NCBI GenBank assembly: GCA_964016885.1 | Contig: OZ024759.1 | Coordinates: 6,283,933-6,347,932 of the forward strand | DNA: 64,000 nucleotides | Reading direction: 5' to 3' | Source: Eledone cirrhosa | Lineage: Eukaryota > Mollusca > Cephalopoda > Octopoda > Eledonidae | Shown: in pieces, positions 11,245-21,100 of the stretch | Position numbering within the stretch: the stretch's first letter is position 1 | How the letters are laid out: each line of letters begins with the position of its first letter | Made by a program: the position numbers and the translations under genes | The notes under the pieces: model-generated | Told to the model about the DNA's origin: nothing | The model's database searches: none | What the model saw: the letters and a program-made list of their open reading frames with translations, nothing else

Positions 11245-11586
11245 TATAGCGAGAGTACTGGGTTGTATGAATGTAACAAAACGAGACATGGTTTGTGTGT
11301 ATAATATTTAATTAACAATGGTAGATAGTATAGTTGACATGTCAAAGAAATAGATGATAGAATGAAACAAAGTTAGTCGTTACCGTTTTGATTGCCAGGC
11401 AAACGCGGCTGGCAGAGGACACCTGGCTAAGGCCAGCCAGGCGCCGGAAGGCCAAATGAGAGGCAGAGCCAAATGAGAGAGTGAGAACTTAAAGTTGTTA
11501 GTTTTATAGGGTTCTGACCGGAAGTTACAGAAAGGGTTCTACTTCCCGTCTAGATGTTAATCCAAACAAGGGAGACAACCGCTACA
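11245..11586 (-). repeat. 3' LTR of the non-autonomous LTR element
   Basis: 342 bp, nearly identical to 13075-13398. Differences include an 18-bp segment near 11275-11295 absent from the other copy and CCCGTC versus CCTGTC near the right end. Ends CGCTACA on the + strand (TGTAGCG read on the minus strand). Contains GACATGTCAAAG and a GCCAGGCAAACGCGGCTGGC inverted motif. Confidence 0.85.
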
Positions 11587-11603
11587 TAACCTCCCGCCAG
11601 AAT
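11587..11603 (-). promoter_or_regulatory. Probable polypurine tract
   Basis: The minus strand reads GGCGGGAGGTTA directly before TGTAGCGG of the 3' LTR, the position where plus-strand synthesis is primed. The tract is short and includes two T residues. Confidence 0.5.
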
Positions 11604-11998
11604 TTTAGGATATAAAAATCGAATTGAAATATGTAGCAAGTTGGCGAGAATGTTGTAACAGGCATGAAAATTACGACAAAAGAATGTTTGCAAAAATCAA
11701 TGATAGATATCAAGGTAGCCAACCGCTCTTGGCCAGAGAACGACTGGACATCTATCTATCCATCACCCAAAGATACAATGTAATATAGTAAGAGAAGGGC
11801 TCAAAGTTCAAATGTACAAAATATAGTTCACAGGTGTGCAATCACATGACAGCAGGAAAGAAAGTGTGTTCCAGAGAATGAATGCAGGTGGTTTCTGTTC
11901 TGTGGTATATCGTGAAATTTCCAACCTCCGAATGGATTTTCTCACAGGAAGAGTGCTGCAAAAATAAATTCTCTGGCTTTGGTTGTTGGTGAAGCTGT

Positions 11999-12180
11999 GT
12001 TGATGTATTGCTGTTGCTGTTGCTGCTGCTGCTGCTGTATTGCTGCTGCTGCTGTATTGCTGTTGCTGTTATATTGCTGCTGCTGTTGCTGTTATATTGC
12101 TGTTGGTGTTGCTGCTGCTGTTGCTGCTGTATTGCTGTTGCTGTTATATTGCTGTTGCTGTTGCTGCTGCTGTTGTCTCG
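11999..12180. repeat. Imperfect (TGC/TGT)n trinucleotide microsatellite
   Basis: Runs of TGC and TGT triplets broken by TATTGC and TTATAT steps. Lies inside the LTR element. Confidence 0.9.
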
Positions 12181-12693
12181 CTGAGTGAGCGTATTCGGTG
12201 TTTAAATTCACAGTAAAAAAATTTTTTTCAGAAAAAATGAGTTGCGCAAAGTGCTAGAAATAGCAGCCGAAGTTGATGGTCGATGTTGAGAATGCGTTGA
12301 CCTGGAAGGGTCAAGAGGCCAGCGACCAAAGAAATAAGCATTCTGAATAAATGCGCAGTTTTCAACGGCAAATTTACGTAGTAAATTTTTAAACCGGCAA
12401 ATAGGAGAATATAGCTTAAGGCTGAAGAATCCTTGGCGAGAAACGTTATCTCTGGCGTGCGGCTATCTCTGTGAGTCGAGAATTTGTGCTGCCTACACGT
12501 GCCAATACAAGGTTGAAAAAATAATATTTCTAACGCGCGAGAAAATGATAGTGCAATTTTGAAAGTGACAATGATGAAAAAGAAAGGCTTCACTCAGCAT
12601 AATTATTGGTGTGAACTTTTGAAAAAAAACTTGAACGATGAAGAAAACGATGAACAAAAAGGCAATGGTTCATCGAAAATAAATGTTCCTGTT

Positions 12694-12856
12694 GAAATGT
12701 TTTTTAAAGAATATCAAATTTCTTTTTTTTTTTTGTTTTGAAAGAGTTCGTTGTAAGAAACGAGAAACATATATATATATCGTGAAATGTTTTTTATTTT
12801 TTTTTTGTTTTGAAAGTGTTCGTTGTAAGAAACGAGAATATATATCGTGAAATGCG
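12694..12856. repeat. Short tandem duplication inside LTR element
   Basis: GAAATGTTTTTT, a T-rich run, TTTTGAAAG(A/T)GTTCGTTG, TAAGAAACGAGAA and ATATATATCGTG occur twice in succession, in copies of about 75-90 bp that differ mainly in T and TA run length. Confidence 0.8.
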
Positions 12857-13044
12857 ACAGTTAGTTGATGCGTGAGAGAAAAAGTCTGTCTGAACGCGAA
12901 TTCCACATGTGCGTGTGTCCGTTTCTTTGAATATTCTCATAGTTTGTCGATAAATTTGCTGTGTATTCGTAATGTTACCCACACAACTCCAGAATCTGCT
13001 ATCTTTTTCTTTTTTCGGGGTGACCACTTATAGCGATGAATGGC

Positions 13045-13073
13045 TGCGTGTTCGTATTACGTCAGGGTTACCA
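13045..13073 (-). promoter_or_regulatory. Primer-binding site matching tRNA-Trp
   Basis: On the minus strand this reads TGGTAACCCTGACGTAATAC followed by GAACACGCA. The 3' end of animal tRNA-Trp predicts TGGTGACCCCGACGTGATTT then GAACACGCA. By eye about 26 of 32 positions agree over this and the next three bases. It is immediately inside the LTR at 13075, the expected place for a primer site. Confidence 0.75.
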
Positions 13074-13074
13074 A

Positions 13075-13398
13075 TATAACAAGAGTACTGGGTTGTATGA
13101 ATGTTTGTGTAGATAATATTTAATTAACAATGGTAGATAGTATAGTTGACATGTCAAAGAAATAGATGATAGAATGAAACAAAGTTAGTCGTTACCGTTT
13201 TGATTGCCAGGCAAACGCGGCTGGCAGAGGACACCTGGCTAAGGCCAGCCAGGCGCCGGAAGGCCAAATGAGAGGCAGAGCCAAATGAGAGAGTGAGAAC
13301 TTAAAGTTGTTAGTTTTATAGGGTTCTGACCGGAAGTTACAGAAAGGGTTCTACTTCCTGTCTAGATGTTAATCCAAACAAGGGAGACAACCGCTACA
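13075..13398 (-). repeat. 5' LTR of the non-autonomous LTR element
   Basis: 324 bp partner of 11245-11586. High identity of the two LTRs implies a fairly recent insertion. The inner edge (13075) lies 1-2 bp from the primer-binding site. No separate TATA box was assigned within it. Confidence 0.85.
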
Positions 13399-13676
13399 CT
13401 TCTCTCCCACACACTACAATTTATCCCTTTTATACCCAGTTTCTCTCTCAGCTCATCCATGCTTGGTCATTCACGCACATTCATTACACATCCATCGGAG
13501 CATGCTTGCTTCATTTCTCTTCAGCCGTCATATATCCTCTGCAGTTGCTGCCCATGTCTCAATACCATGCAGCATCGCACATCTTACACAGGCATCATAT
13601 AACTGGCCTTTTGTTCGTAAGGAGAAACCCTTCTTTGTTAACAGAGGAAACAGCTCCCTAAATATCTTCCATCCAA

Positions 13677-13830
13677 GGGGTGTAAAACCATTGGGGTTTT
13701 ATTGGGAATTTCGATTGTTTATTATTTATTTTATAATTGTTAAAACTATTTACACGTTTAAATGTAAAACCCTCACCGTACCTCCTGTAATGTCCCTTGA
13801 GTGCCCTTATGGTAAATAAAGAAATCTATA
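13677..13830 (+). mobile_element. Truncated LINE/SINE 3' tail with AATAAA
   Basis: Contains GTCCCTTGAGTGCCCTTATG then GTAAATAAAGAAATCTATAT. This closely parallels the 3' end of the Tx1/L1-type LINE (GTCCCTACC...GTGCCCTAGTGGCAAATAAAGAAA). No ORF2 sequence precedes it, so it is either a strongly 5'-truncated LINE or a SINE using the same tail. It interrupts RTE copy A on that side. Confidence 0.55.
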
Positions 13831-13997
13831 TATAAATGTGTGTGTAAACCACCGTTTGAATCGGAGACGCTGGCCACGAAACACCAGCAGAGAGAATCCA
13901 TTATGGTTGATTCCCAGCCTGCTAGAAATAGCAGTCAGTTTAGTTAGCATCCCTGGGATGTCTTTCTTCTTTGATGTTATAAAATTAGTACATATAA
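13831..13997. other. Unassigned sequence
   Basis: No gene or known repeat seen. TGCTAGAAATAGCAG forms a small palindrome at 13920-13934; similar wording occurs at 12250-12264 inside the LTR element. Confidence 0.4.
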
Positions 13998-14460
13998 ACC
14001 TTCCTGGATGTCTCCTTATTCCTGGACTCACCAATAAACCTTCCTGGATGTCCCCTTATTCCAGGACATATCAATAAACCTTCCTAGATGTCCCTTTATT
14101 CCATTCCTGGACTTATCAATAAACCTTCCTGGATGCCCCCTTATTCCTGGACATATCAATACACCTTCCTGGATGTCCCCTTATTCCTGGACTTATCAAT
14201 AAACCTTCCTGGATGTCCCCTTATTCCTGGACTTATCAATAAACCTTCCTAGATGTCCCCTTATTCCATTCCTGGACATATCAATAAACCTTCCTAGATG
14301 TCCCCTTATTCCATTCCTGGACTTATCAATAAACCTTCCTAGATGTCCCCTTATTCCATTCCTGGACTTATCAATAAACCTTCCTAGATGTCCCCTTATT
14401 CCATTCCTGGACTCACCAATAAACCTTCCCGGATGTCCCCTTATTCCATTCCTGGACTTA
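13998..14460. repeat. 40/45-bp minisatellite (about 11 units)
   Basis: The unit is CAATAAACCTTCCTGGATGT then CCCCTTATTCCTGGACTTAT. Some units have an extra CATTC (TTATTCCATTCCTGG), giving 45 bp. Each unit carries AATAAA. Substitutions (CTGG/CTAG, ACTTAT/ACATAT/ACTCAC) are shared by blocks of units. Confidence 0.9.
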
Positions 14461-14530
14461 CTTTTCGATTGTCAGTTTTTGTGTGATGTGTGAAGAAACC
14501 AACAGTCATCTCTCTTTTATATTATGTATA

Positions 14531-14732
14531 GATTAGCAGTATAGGTAGAGGGTCGGACGCCATGCTTCACAGCATCGAGTTGCGGCCCTTTACGTTCTGA
14601 GTTCAAATCCCACTGAGGTTAACATTGCCTTTCATCTTTACGGTAAAATAAAGTACCAGTAATATTTAATCAATTTAATCAACTTTCCCCTCCCCCAAAA
14701 TTCTTGGCCTTGTTCCTAAATCAGAAACCATT
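14531..14732 (+). mobile_element. tRNA-derived SINE, copy 1
   Basis: A-box-like GGTAGAGGGTCGGACGC at 14544 and a B-box GTTCAAATCC at 14601-14610, spaced as in tRNA-derived SINEs. The body includes TTGCCTTTCATCTTTACGG and AAAATAAAGTACCAGTAAT. The 3' end is CTAAATCAGAAACCATT. Transcription would be by RNA polymerase III from the internal boxes. Confidence 0.75.
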
Positions 14733-14909
14733 CGGTAGAGGGTCGGATGCCATGCTTTCCAGCATAGTTACGTCCCTTTACGATCTGAGTTCAAATCCCG
14801 CCGAGGTTGACTTTGCCTTTCATCCTTACGGGGTCGATAAAATAAAGTACCAGTAATGCACTGGGTAATTGCTGGCCTTGTGCCTAAAGTAGAAACAATT
14901 ATATATATA
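14733..14909 (+). mobile_element. tRNA-derived SINE, copy 2 (tandem to copy 1)
   Basis: Same family and strand as copy 1: GGTAGAGGGTCGGATGCC at 14734, B-box GTTCAAATCC at 14789-14798, core TTTGCCTTTCATCCTTACGG then GGTCGATAAAATAAAGTACC. Ends GTGCCTAAAGTAGAAACAAT before a TA run. Head-to-tail arrangement suggests insertion into the tail of copy 1. Confidence 0.75.
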
Positions 14910-15075
14910 ACCAGCAATTTCTCTGTCTGTCTGTCCGACAGTGGAAACACGTGCGTAGAGAGAGAGTGAGAGTGAAAGAAAGAGACAGACTACGAGAGGG
15001 GGAGAGAGGGAGAGAGAGAGAGTGAATAGACGCTAAAACACGTGCTACAGAAACATTACCTTCCCCTCTCCACTG
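14905..15075. repeat. Dispersed repeat with GA-rich body, copy 1 (Helitron 5'-like start)
   Basis: Begins ATATAACCAGCAATTTCTCT and GTCTGTCTGTCCGACAGTGG, then AACACGTGCG and long GAGAGA runs, ending at GAATAGACGCTAAAACACGT. The start resembles the Helitron-like 5' terminus at 16566 (ATATAAATGTCAATTTCTGT). A longer copy lies at 15868-16145. Confidence 0.7.
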
Positions 15076-15587
15076 ACTTTGGTCACTGAGGCCGAGGCAA
15101 TCGCTGGTTGCTATAGAGACACCTTGCACAAGCCAGAAGTAACCAGTTCGAGGCGGTTCTGACTTGACACCATGCGAAGAAGGTTGCCATTGAATTTGAA
15201 GAAGGTTGCTGCTGATGAGGTAATTTATTAATCAGATTGCGCAGTTCCATAACCTACGTTTGATTTGTTCAATTTTTTTCTTCAATTTTTTTGTTGTTTT
15301 TTTTATTTCTTATTGAAAAAATATAAATAATAAAATAAGGTTAGAAATTTAAATACAATTAAATACGATTTAATTTCCATTTCCAGCAGCCAATGTCCAG
15401 TGTTCAATTTCATGAAAAAATTGGAAATAATTCAAAAAATTGAAGTTTAACTTTTGAACATTTGTTTTGACAATAAAAAAATATTTCCTTATTCACACCT
15501 AATGGTATGATTAAAATTTCATAGGAATATATTTTCTAACCGCCAGTTATTTAAAAATTATTAAAAATAAATTTTTTTAAAAAAAGA
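15076..15587. other. Unassigned sequence
   Basis: AT-rich. One short frame (ATG at 15172, reading MRRRLPLNLKKVAADE, then GTAATT, which could be a splice donor) is noted but too short to support an exon. Confidence 0.4.
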
Positions 15588-15809
15588 ATGGAAGATTTTG
15601 TGGATTTTTTTACCACCTTCCAAGCCTTAAACACTAATTCTCGCAAATTTGTGTTTTGTAATGACCCTCAGGACGCTGCTATTGTTGATTCCAATAGTGC
15701 CTGGTATTCGAATATGTTAGTATACAATTTTTTGAATAAAATTAAGGCGCAATTAGAGCTGCCAAACAAAATTTTTTTCGGCTTCGGCCCATATTATATA
15801 TATATATAA
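15588..15809 (+). CDS. Small hypothetical ORF (73 aa), doubtful
   Basis: ATG to stop frame MEDFVDFFTTFQALNTNSRK... with an ordinary amino-acid composition, which is unusual next to the simple-sequence frames around it. It ends inside a TA microsatellite, so the natural C-terminus is lost or it is only a fragment. I recognise no family; it may be a remnant of transposon coding DNA or chance. Confidence 0.2.
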   Translation: MEDFVDFFTTFQALNTNSRKFVFCNDPQDAAIVDSNSAWYSNMLVYNFLNKIKAQLELPNKIFFGFGPYYIYI

Positions 15810-15867
15810 TGGGGATGATGATGATGATATACATAGTTACATATGTATATGTAATCTCCTTATAATA

Positions 15868-16145
15868 TATAACCAGCAATTTCTCTGTCTGTCTATCCGA
15901 CAGTGGAAACACGTGCGCGCGTGCGAATGTTTTTTGCGCACGCGTAGAGAGAGAGTGAGAGTGAAAGAAAGAGACAGACTACGAGAGGGGGATAGCGGGA
16001 GGGAGAGAGGGAGAGAGAGAGAGTGAATAGACGCTAAAACACGTGTGCGCGTGCGAATGTTTTTTGCGCACGCGTAGATAGAGAGTGAGAGTGAAAGAAA
16101 GAGACAGACTACAAGAGGGGAATAGCGGGAGGGAGAGAGGGGGGA
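15868..16145. repeat. Dispersed repeat with GA-rich body, copy 2, internally duplicated (130-bp period)
   Basis: Longer copy of 14905-15075. A segment with GTGCGAATGTTTTTTGCGCA (inverted GCGTGCG/GCGCACGC around a T run) followed by GAGAGAGTGAGAGTGAAAGA occurs twice, with GAATGTTTTTT at 15925 and 16055, exactly 130 bp apart. Confidence 0.8.
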
Positions 16146-16159
16146 ATTGAGGAGTGCTA

Positions 16160-16520
16160 CAGAAACATATATACATTTCTGTGTGTGTGTAATATATATA
16201 TATATATACACACACAGAAATATATATATATACACACAGAAATATATATACATTTCTGTGTGTGTAATATATATATATATACACACACAGAAATATATAT
16301 ACATTTCTGTGTGTGTAATATATATATATATACACACACAGAAATATATATACATTTCTGTGCGTGTAATATATATATATATACACACAGAAATATATAT
16401 ACATTTCTGTGTGTGAAATATATATATATATACACACAGAAATATATATACATTTCTGTGTGTATATATATATATATTACACGCACAGAAATGTATATAC
16501 ATTTCTGTGTGTTTAATATA
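16160..16520. repeat. About 50-bp dyad-symmetric microsatellite
   Basis: Each unit couples CACACACAGAAATATATATA with CATTTCTGTGTGTG, so it can fold on itself. CATTTCTG starts at 16251, 16302, 16353, 16402 and 16451, spacing 49-51 bp. The last part is inverted in order. Confidence 0.9.
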
Positions 16521-16527
16521 TATATAT

Positions 16528-16566
16528 ACTAGCAGAAAACCACCCGGTGGGTGGTTTTCTGCTAGT
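16528..16566. repeat. Perfect 18-bp-stem palindrome at Helitron-like junction
   Basis: ACTAGCAGAAAACCACCC, then GGT, then its exact reverse complement. The inner CCACCCGGTGGGTGG hairpin followed by CTGCTAGT resembles Helitron 3' ends (hairpin then CTAG before a T). Because it is symmetric it shows such an end on both strands. Confidence 0.85.
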
Positions 16567-17566
16567 CTACTATATAAATGTCAATTTCTGTCTGTCTGTG
16601 TATCTGTGTAAAACCAGTTGGCTCCTACACCAGAGATCCGATCCTGATGAAACTTTACACACATGTTAAGCTAGTATTCAGAAACAGGACTGGCTAATTG
16701 GGTTTCAATAAAAATAATGGAACCCCTGGGGACATCTTTACAATGGAGGAGGAAAGAGAAGACTTTCGGTGAGAGAGGGGAAAGAGATACTACTACTGTA
16801 TATTAAACCCTTCCTCCCACTACTCCCCTTTCTTCTACCACAACTCAATCCTCCAAAACAACATAATAAAACCTAAATCATATGTTGACGAATATTCCTA
16901 CTCCCGGCATGTTAATTGTAACATGGCGTCTTTGAGAGTAGAGTTTATTTCGTCGATATTTCGATGTGTTGGATCGTGGGTAGATTAACACGAATTAAGA
17001 AGATGTAACTTCTCCCCCATTATTGACACTTTGCAACAGTGAATGTTACAAGGCCCTCTTTAGGGCCAACACTTCTGATTGTTTATCCTACTTATTATGG
17101 TGTGTTTTATGTCTACTATAGGGGAAATGGGATGGTTTTATTGAATTGCTCCAGTCATTCGAAGGGTCTTACAAATGGTGATATACAGGATGCTTGAACA
17201 GTAACTGAATATGTTCACTCGGTTATAATTTCTTCAATGACTTCCTCAATTGTTCTGTGTTTGTTCTTGAGTGCTAAGGCAGTAAGTTTGCTATTCTTAT
17301 ACATAAGTTTGTTGAATAAGTTCAATACTCTTCTAGCTCAAACTTCCATGGCTTATTCACTCTGAATGAAGAAAGCTGGATGGAAAAAGGACTAAAACAG
17401 CTATTGATAGTTCCACATAAAAAAATTGATCTGCCATATACACACCTAGCAAAGGTTGCTATTGAAAATCAAGTATGGGCACCCAGGGTCGCTAGCATTT
17501 TCAGGCGTACTCTGGGAACTGTGAATAACCCCAACTTTCCTGGGTATCACCAGGAACTGCAGCTAG
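16566..17566 (+). mobile_element. Non-autonomous Helitron-like element (candidate)
   Basis: Starts TCTACTATATAAATGTCAAT and TTCTGTCTGTCTG, a start typical of Helitrons (5' TC). Ends with an imperfect hairpin (TTCCTGG...CCAGGAA) followed by CTGCAGCTAG and then T, fitting the 3' CTRR rule with insertion before T. Length about 1 kb. No Rep/helicase frame is present. The left neighbour ends CTAG, giving a CTAG/TC junction. There is no target duplication to test, as Helitrons make none, so this rests on terminal motifs. Confidence 0.5.
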
Positions 17567-17577
17567 TATTTTATATA

Positions 17578-17606
17578 TAAACTAGATGAGGTACCCAACT
17601 TCACCC
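17578..17606 (-). mobile_element. Second Helitron-like 3' end, minus strand (candidate)
   Basis: Read on the minus strand: CCTGGGTGAAGTTGGGTACC then TCATCTAGT. This looks like a decayed hairpin plus CTAG terminus, placed tail to tail with the element ending at 17566. Confidence 0.35.
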
Positions 17607-18177
17607 AGGAGAACAGAGAAAACGACTGTATTGGATGTGTTGTCTGGTATGAGGTGAGACCGTAATGTGTGAGAGAGAGAGACATAAAATAAACAATCAT
17701 AAAACTTCCTTATTAGGCTGGGGGAGTAAACTGCTGATAAAATGGGAAATAACCATAGTAAGTATGATCTTTTTCAGCTCCAAAGGACGTCATCTGAAAC
17801 AGCAATATACTACATAACATTGCTTCTGAAATGTTTAGCTTCTTTAGTACGGACTGTAAGTAGTATATGGATAAAAGCTGGAGGGGAGATTAATTTAAAA
17901 TAGTATCAATTTTTTTTTGTTCTGTAAAATCAAAGATTGTAAAACTACTTTATAAAAGCTAACGCAATATTGTTAAACCTTCCTATAGATCAAAGGATCT
18001 ACAGTTTAATCTGTTTCTAGACTTTCGTGGGACGTTACTCTCTCTCTCTCTCTGAATATCTAACACTTTAATTGTATCTCTCTCTTTCTGCCTCTCTCTC
18101 TGTGGCTCTCTAACTTTATATGTGTGTGTATATATTTCTGTGTGTGTGTGTATGAGTGTGTGCAGTTTTCATGTGAT
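17607..18177. other. Unassigned AT-rich sequence with CT/GT microsatellites
   Basis: May be the body of the minus-strand Helitron-like element. No ORF or RNA gene seen. A short (CT)n lies near 18040-18053 and a (GT)n run at 18120-18160. Confidence 0.4.
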
Positions 18178-21100
18178 TCAACCAACCAACCATCCAACCA
18201 ACCAACCAACCATCCAACCAAGCAACCAACCAAGCAACCTACTAACCAACCAACCAACCAACCATCCAACCCACCAACCAACCACCCAACCAACCAACCA
18301 ATCAACCAACCTACCAACCAACCAACCAACCAACCATCCAACCAACCAACCAACCAACCATCCAACCAACGAACCAACCAACCAACCATCCAACCATCCA
18401 ACCCACCAACCAACCAACCACCCAACCAATCCCAACCAACTAACCAACCAACCAACCTACCTACCAACCAACCAACGAACCAACCAACCATCCAACCCAC
18501 CAACCAACCAACCAACCAACCAACGAACGAATGAACGAACCAACCAACCAACCTACCATCCAACCAACTAACCAACCAACCAACCTACCAACCAACCTAC
18601 CAACCAACCGACCATCCAACCAACCATCCAACCAACCATCCAACCAACCATCCAACCAACCTACCAACCAACCAACCTACCAACCAACCAATCAACCAAC
18701 CAACCATCCAACCAACCATCCAACCAACGAACCAACCAACCAACCAACGAACCAACCAACCAACCATCCAACCAACCAACCATCCAACCCACCAACCAAC
18801 CAACCACCCAACCAATCCCAACTAACCAACCAACCTACCTACCAACCAACGAACCAACCAACCATCCAACCCACCAACCAACCAACCAACCAACGAACGA
18901 ACGAACCAACCAACCAACCTACCAACCAACCTACCAACCAACCGACCATCCAACCAACCATCCAACCAACCATCCAACCAACCAACCAACCATCCAACCA
19001 ACCATCCAACCAACCATCCAACCAACCATCCAACCAATCTACCAACCAACCAACCAACCTACCAACCAACCAGCCAACCAACCTACCAACCAACCAACCA
19101 ACCATCCAACCAACCATCCAACCAACCATCCAACCAACCTACCAACCAACCAACCAACCAACCACCCAACCATCCAACCAACCAACCAACCAAATCAACC
19201 AACCAACCACCATCCATCAACCAACCACCCAACCAACCAACCAACCATCCAACACACCATGCAACCAACCAACCAGCCAACCAACCTACCAACCAACCAG
19301 CCAACCAACCAACCAACCAACCAACCAACCAACCAACCAACCAATCTACCAACCAACCAGCCAACCAACCAACCTACCAACCAACTAACCAACCATCCAA
19401 CCAACCAACCATCCAACCGACCATCCAACCATCCAACCAACCAACCATCCAACCAACCAACCAACCAACCAAATCAACCAACCACCATCCATCAACCAAC
19501 CACCCAACCAACCAACCAATCAACCAACCAACCACCCAACACACCATGCAACCAACCAGCCAACCAACCTACCAACCAACCAGCCAACCAACCAACCAAC
19601 CAACCAACCAACCTACCAACCAACCAGCCAACCAACCTACCAACCAACTAACCAACCATCCAACCAACCAACCATCCAACCGACCATCCAACCATCCAAC
19701 CAACCAACCATCCAACCAACCAACCAACCAAATCAACCAACCACCATCCATCAACCAACCACCCAACCAACCAACCAATCAACCAACCAACCACCCAACA
19801 CACCATGCAACCAACCAGCCAACCAACCTACCAACCAACCAGCCAACCAACCAACCAACCAACCAACCAACCTACCAACCAACCAGCCAACCAACCTACC
19901 AACCAACTAACCAACCATCCAACCAACCATCCAACCGACCATCCAACCATCCAACCAACCAACCATCCAACCAACCAACCAACCAAATCAACCAACCAAC
20001 CACCATCCATCAACCAACCACCCAACCAACCAACCAACCATCCAACACACCATGCAACCAACCAACCAGCCAACCAACCTACCAACCAACCAGCCAACCA
20101 ACCAACCAACCAACCAACCAACCAACCAACCAACCAATCTACCAACCAACCAGCCAACCAACCAACCTACCAACCAACTAACCAACCATCCAACCAACCA
20201 ACCATCCAACCGACCATCCAACCATCCAACCAACCAACCATCCAACCAACCAACCAACCAACCAAATCAACCAACCACCATCCATCAACCAACCACCCAA
20301 CCAACCAACCAATCAACCAACCAACCACCCAACACACCATGCAACCAACCAGCCAACCAACCTACCAACCAACCAGCCAACCAACCAACCAACCAACCAA
20401 CCAACCTACCAACCAACCAGCCAACCAACCTACCAACCAGCCAACCAACCAACCAACCAACCAGCCAACCAACCAACCATCCAACCAACCAACCAACTAA
20501 CATCCAGCCAACCAACCTACCAACCAAAACTAACCATCCAACCAACCATCCAACCAACCTACCAACCAACCAACCAACCTACCAACCAACCAGCCAACCA
20601 ACCTACCAACCAACCAACCATCCAACCAACCATCCAACCAACCTACCAACCAACCAACCAACGAACCATCCAACCAACCAATCACCCAACCATCCAACCA
20701 ACCAACCAACCAACCAAATCAACCAGCCACCATCCATCAACCAACCACCCAACCAACCAACCAACCATCCAACACACCATGCAACCAACCAACCAGCCAA
20801 CCAACCTACCAACCAACCAGCCAACCAACCAACCAACCAACCTACCAACCAACCAGCCAACCAACCAACCTACCAACCAACTAACCAACCATCCAACCAA
20901 CCAACCATCCAACCGACCATCCAACCATCCAACCAACCAACCAACCAACCAACCATCCAACCATCCAACCAACCAACCAAATCAACCAACCACCATCCAT
21001 CAACCAACCACCCAACCAACCAACCAATCAACCAACCAACCATCCAACCAACCATCCAACCAACCTACCAACCAACCAACCAACCTACCAACCAACCAGC

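Larger units (their letters stand above)
11587..13074. other. Internal region of LTR element, no protein recognised
   Basis: Only short frames occur. The 77-codon frame next to the primer site (13027-12794, minus; MVTPKKEKDSRFWSCVGN...) sits where gag would begin, but I see no gag motif. A 121-codon frame at 12228-12593 (minus) is also unrecognised. Confidence 0.5.
11245..13398 (-). mobile_element. Non-autonomous gypsy-type LTR retrotransposon (tRNA-Trp primed)
   Basis: Two direct repeats of 342 and 324 bp bound 1,488 bp of internal DNA, flanked by the 4-bp duplication CTTC (11241-11244 and 13399-13402). Read on the minus strand, the element starts TGTAGCGGTTGTCTCC, has a primer-binding site next to the 5' LTR and a purine-rich GGCGGGAGGTTA next to the 3' LTR. 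No gag, protease, reverse transcriptase or integrase is visible inside, so it must borrow enzymes (LARD/TRIM-like). tRNA-Trp priming is known for CsRn1-group gypsy elements; the assignment to that group is inference. The interior holds a CTG-type microsatellite (11999-12180) and a duplicated segment (12694-12856). Confidence 0.8.
11009..13676 (-). pseudogene. RTE-type LINE copy A (3' portion of ORF2), split by an LTR element
   Basis: On the minus strand, 13676-13399 reads as decayed ORF2 C-terminal sequence (AMLHGIETWAATAED, then RNEASMLRWMCNE, with stops between). It resumes at 11244 as GHVMCMEDDHWVKK... and ends RGRPCKTWAEVVRADCDEW...KEKWT (11033-11221). The same protein blocks are contiguous in RTE copies B and C, which proves the interruption. 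The 3' end is an (ATC)n run at 11009-11029 only about 25 bp after the stop, a shorter 3' UTR than in copies B and C, so this is another subfamily. Internal stops show it is inactive. Confidence 0.8.

Noticed and set aside
15172..15225. Possible first exon MRRRLPLNLKKVAADE followed by GTAATT
   Set aside because: Only 16 codons, no promoter or downstream exon, and any GT after an open frame would look the same.
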